From the NCBI GenBank assembly GCA_041179245.1, contig JBEGTT010000035.1, positions 1 to 14,620 of the forward strand: a stretch of 14,620 nt of DNA. The letters are read 5' to 3'. Position numbers and translations under genes: made by a program. Below the pieces are notes generated by a model. The model did no database searches and was not told the origin of the DNA. It worked only from the letters and a program-made list of their open reading frames with translations. This stretch comes from JBEGTT01 sp041179245. Lineage in GTDB: Bacteria > Pseudomonadota > Gammaproteobacteria > Burkholderiales > Rhodocyclaceae. Positions 12,468 to 14,620 of this stretch are shown here, piece after piece (the stretch's first letter is position 1; each line of letters starts with the position of its first letter).

Positions 12468-14620
12468 ATGGAAAAACAAAAATTAGTCTTAATCGGTAAC
12501 GGGATGGCTGGCGTTCGGACACTGGAAGAAATCCTGAAGCTAGAGCCGGATGTCTACGAGATCACGGTGTTTGGTGCCGAGCCTTACGGTAACTACAACC
12601 GCATCTTATTATCACCAGTGCTGGCCGGTGAAATGACCGTACCGGACATCATGTTGAATGACTTTGATTGGTATCGCGATAACAGCATTACCTTGCACGT
12701 TGGCAAGAAAGTCACGGAAATACGCCGTCACCGCCGCGAAGTGGTTGCCAGCGACGGCACGACAGCGAAATATGACCGTTTATTGATTGCCACCGGTTCG
12801 CTGCCTTTTATCCTGCCCGTGCCCGGTAAAGACCTGCCCGGTGTGATCGGTTATCGCGATATTGCCGATACCTTGGCTATGTTGGAAGCGGCGGATAAAC
12901 ATACCCATGCGGTGGTCATTGGTGCGGGCCTGTTAGGGCTGGAAGCCGCCAATGGCCTGATGTTGCGGGGCATGGATGTGACCGTGGTGCATCTGGGTGA
13001 ATGGATCATGGAGCGCCAGCTCGACAAAACAGCGGCGGATATGTTGCAAGCTTCATTGGAAGCCAAAGGACTGAAGTTCCGTCTCGCCACTCAAACCGAG
13101 GCTTTGGAAGCCGCCGCAAGTGGGCGGGTTGGGGCTGTCAAATTCAAAAACGGTGACACCATTCCCGCTGATTTGGTGGTGATGGCGGCGGGTATTCGCC
13201 CCGATACCGGTTTGGCTGAAACGGCTGGCTTGCTCTGTCAGCGCGGAATCGTTGTCACCGATACCTTGCAAACCGTGACCGATCCCCGGATTTACGCGGT
13301 GGGTGAGTGTGCTGCTCACCGGGGCATTGCTTACGGGCTGGTCGCACCGTTGTTTGAACAGGCCAAGGTCTGTGCCAACCATTTGGCGGGTATGGGCATC
13401 GCCCGTTATCAAGGCTCGGTGACATCGACCAAACTGAAAGTCACGGGCATTGATGTGTTCTCCGCCGGTGAATTTATGGGCGGTGTAGAAGGGGATGGAA
13501 GCGGGGCTGACCAGATCGTCTTGCACGACCGTCAAGGCGGGGTCTACAAGAAACTGGTAATCAAGGATGACCGCTTGGTCGGTGGCGTGATGTACGGTGA
13601 CACGGTCGATGGCGGCTGGTATTTCCAGTTGTTACGCGAAGGCAAAAACGTGGCCGACATGCGCGACCACCTGATGTTTGGGCAGTCTTGGGTCAATTCC
13701 CATCTGGGTGATGCGGGCCATGCCGGTGCCAATTCGGCCGCCAGCATGCCCGACGATGCGCAGGTTTGCGGCTGTAATGGGGTGTGTAAAGGCACCATCG
13801 TGAAAGCCATTCAGGAAAAAGGGCTGTTCTCGCTGGATGAAGTGAAGAAACACACCAAAGCAGCGAGTTCCTGTGGTTCGTGTAGCGGGTTGGTAGAGCA
13901 GATTTTGGCCTCAACGTTGGGTGGTGCTTATCAGGCCACGGATACCAAAACCAAACCGCTCTGTGCTTGTACCGACCATACCCATGCCTCGGTGCGTGAA
14001 GCCATTCGTTTGCAAAAACTCTTGTCGATTCCAGCGGTGGTGAAAACCTTGGAATGGCGCACGCCGAACGGTTGTGCAACCTGCCGTCCCGCCTTGAATT
14101 ACTACCTGATTTCGACCTGGCCGCACGAGGCGAAAGACGATCCGCAAAGCCGTTTCGTCAATGAACGTTCGCACGCCAATATTCAGAAAGACGGCACCTA
14201 TTCCGTGGTGCCCCGGATGTTGGGCGGGATTACCACCCCGAATGAATTGCGGGCGATTGCCGATGTGGCAGATAAATACAAAGTGCCAACCGTGAAAGTC
14301 ACCGGTGGTCAGCGGATTGACCTGTTGGGGATCAAAAAAGCCGATTTGCCACTTATCTGGGAAGATTTGGGCAAAGCCGGCATGGTCTCGGGTCACGCCT
14401 ATGGCAAGTCCATTCGCACGGTAAAAACTTGTGTCGGATCGGAACATTGCCGCTTTGGCACACAACGCTCGATGGATTTGGGTGTCAAGCTGGAAAAAAT
14501 GCTGTTCGCCATGTGGAGTCCGCACAAGGTCAAACTGGCAGTTTCCGGTTGCCCGCGTAACTGCGCTGAGGCAGGCATCAAGGATGTCGGGATTATTGGC
14601 GTGGATGCAGGTTATGAACT
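12468..14620 (+). CDS. nirB: NirB, NADH-dependent nitrite reductase large subunit (3' end outside window)
   Basis: NirB reduces nitrite to ammonium in the cytoplasm using NADH. The frame is open from the ATG at 12468 to the window end: 717 codons of an expected ~830-850, so it is cut by the window and not broken. In order: an FAD-binding motif (IGNGMAG, residues 9-15), an NADH-binding GAGLLG (152-157), a BFD-type [2Fe-2S] site (C434, C436, C469, C472), a second cysteine set starting C499-A-C501, a nitrite/sulfite reductase ferredoxin-like half domain, then the sirohaem/[4Fe-4S] ligands CVGSEHC (C655, C661) and CPRNC (C695, C699). All key cysteines are present. Its place behind the nitrate transporter and NasT leader points to an assimilatory role (often named nasB). 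NirD and a cytoplasmic nitrate reductase would be expected downstream. Confidence 0.95.
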   Translation, partial: MEKQKLVLIGNGMAGVRTLEEILKLEPDVYEITVFGAEPYGNYNRILLSPVLAGEMTVPDIMLNDFDWYRDNSITLHVGKKVTEIRRHRREVVASDGTTAKYDRLLIATGSLPFILPVPGKDLPGVIGYRDIADTLAMLEAADKHTHAVVIGAGLLGLEAANGLMLRGMDVTVVHLGEWIMERQLDKTAADMLQASLEAKGLKFRLATQTEALEAAASGRVGAVKFKNGDTIPADLVVMAAGIRPDTGLAETAGLLCQRGIVVTDTLQTVTDPRIYAVGECAAHRGIAYGLVAPLFEQAKVCANHLAGMGIARYQGSVTSTKLKVTGIDVFSAGEFMGGVEGDGSGADQIVLHDRQGGVYKKLVIKDDRLVGGVMYGDTVDGGWYFQLLREGKNVADMRDHLMFGQSWVNSHLGDAGHAGANSAASMPDDAQVCGCNGVCKGTIVKAIQEKGLFSLDEVKKHTKAASSCGSCSGLVEQILASTLGGAYQATDTKTKPLCACTDHTHASVREAIRLQKLLSIPAVVKTLEWRTPNGCATCRPALNYYLISTWPHEAKDDPQSRFVNERSHANIQKDGTYSVVPRMLGGITTPNELRAIADVADKYKVPTVKVTGGQRIDLLGIKKADLPLIWEDLGKAGMVSGHAYGKSIRTVKTCVGSEHCRFGTQRSMDLGVKLEKMLFAMWSPHKVKLAVSGCPRNCAEAGIKDVGIIGVDAGYE

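Noticed and set aside
1..14620. Mobile elements, CRISPR arrays, tRNA or rRNA genes, defence or toxin-antitoxin modules
   Set aside because: Both strands were looked over; no transposase, direct-repeat array, RNA gene or such module was seen, and nearly all the sequence is accounted for by nitrate metabolism genes.

Overview
The window carries a chromosomal nitrate/nitrite block from a Gram-negative bacterium, most likely a beta- or gammaproteobacterium. The evidence is Tat- and Sec-exported c-type cytochromes, a napDAGHB/napC periplasmic nitrate reductase, a NasT antitermination leader, a sigma54-like promoter and moderate GC. I cannot name the genus. All real genes are on the + strand. I see no mobile element, CRISPR array, tRNA or rRNA.

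Region 1 (1-492) is the 3' end of a MoeB/ThiF-family E1-like enzyme fused to a rhodanese domain. Region 2 (493-701) is a control region with a near-consensus 7-2-7 NarL/NarP-type inverted heptamer site and a GC-rich inverted repeat just before napD. Region 3 (702-6829) is a compact periplasmic nitrate reductase operon: napD, napA, napG, napH, napB, a small monohaem cytochrome c, and napC. napF and napE are absent. NapC and the NapGH pair are the likely quinol-side electron donors, NapB/NapA form the periplasmic reductase, and NapD is the Tat chaperone of NapA.

Region 4 (6872-9243) holds moaA (molybdenum cofactor synthesis, needed by NapA), a Crp/Fnr-family regulator without FNR-type N-terminal cysteines, and nasT, an ANTAR-domain RNA-binding antiterminator. 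Its usual partner nasS is not in the window.

Region 5 (9244-9522) is the most informative non-coding stretch. In order it has an NtrC-like dyad, a sigma54 -24/-12 element, two hairpins with hexanucleotide loops AATGGC and AACGGC (A at position 1, G at position 4, the NasT/ANTAR target signature), and a long terminator whose 5' arm overlaps the second hairpin. This reads as a complete transcription-antitermination switch.

Region 6 (9523-14620) is the assimilatory operon controlled by that leader: the nitrate ABC transporter nrtA, nrtB, nrtC, then nirB (NADH-dependent nitrite reductase large subunit), which runs off the window end. The locus therefore combines respiratory or redox-balancing nitrate reduction in the periplasm with nitrate uptake and assimilation in the cytoplasm, plus cofactor synthesis and dedicated regulators.
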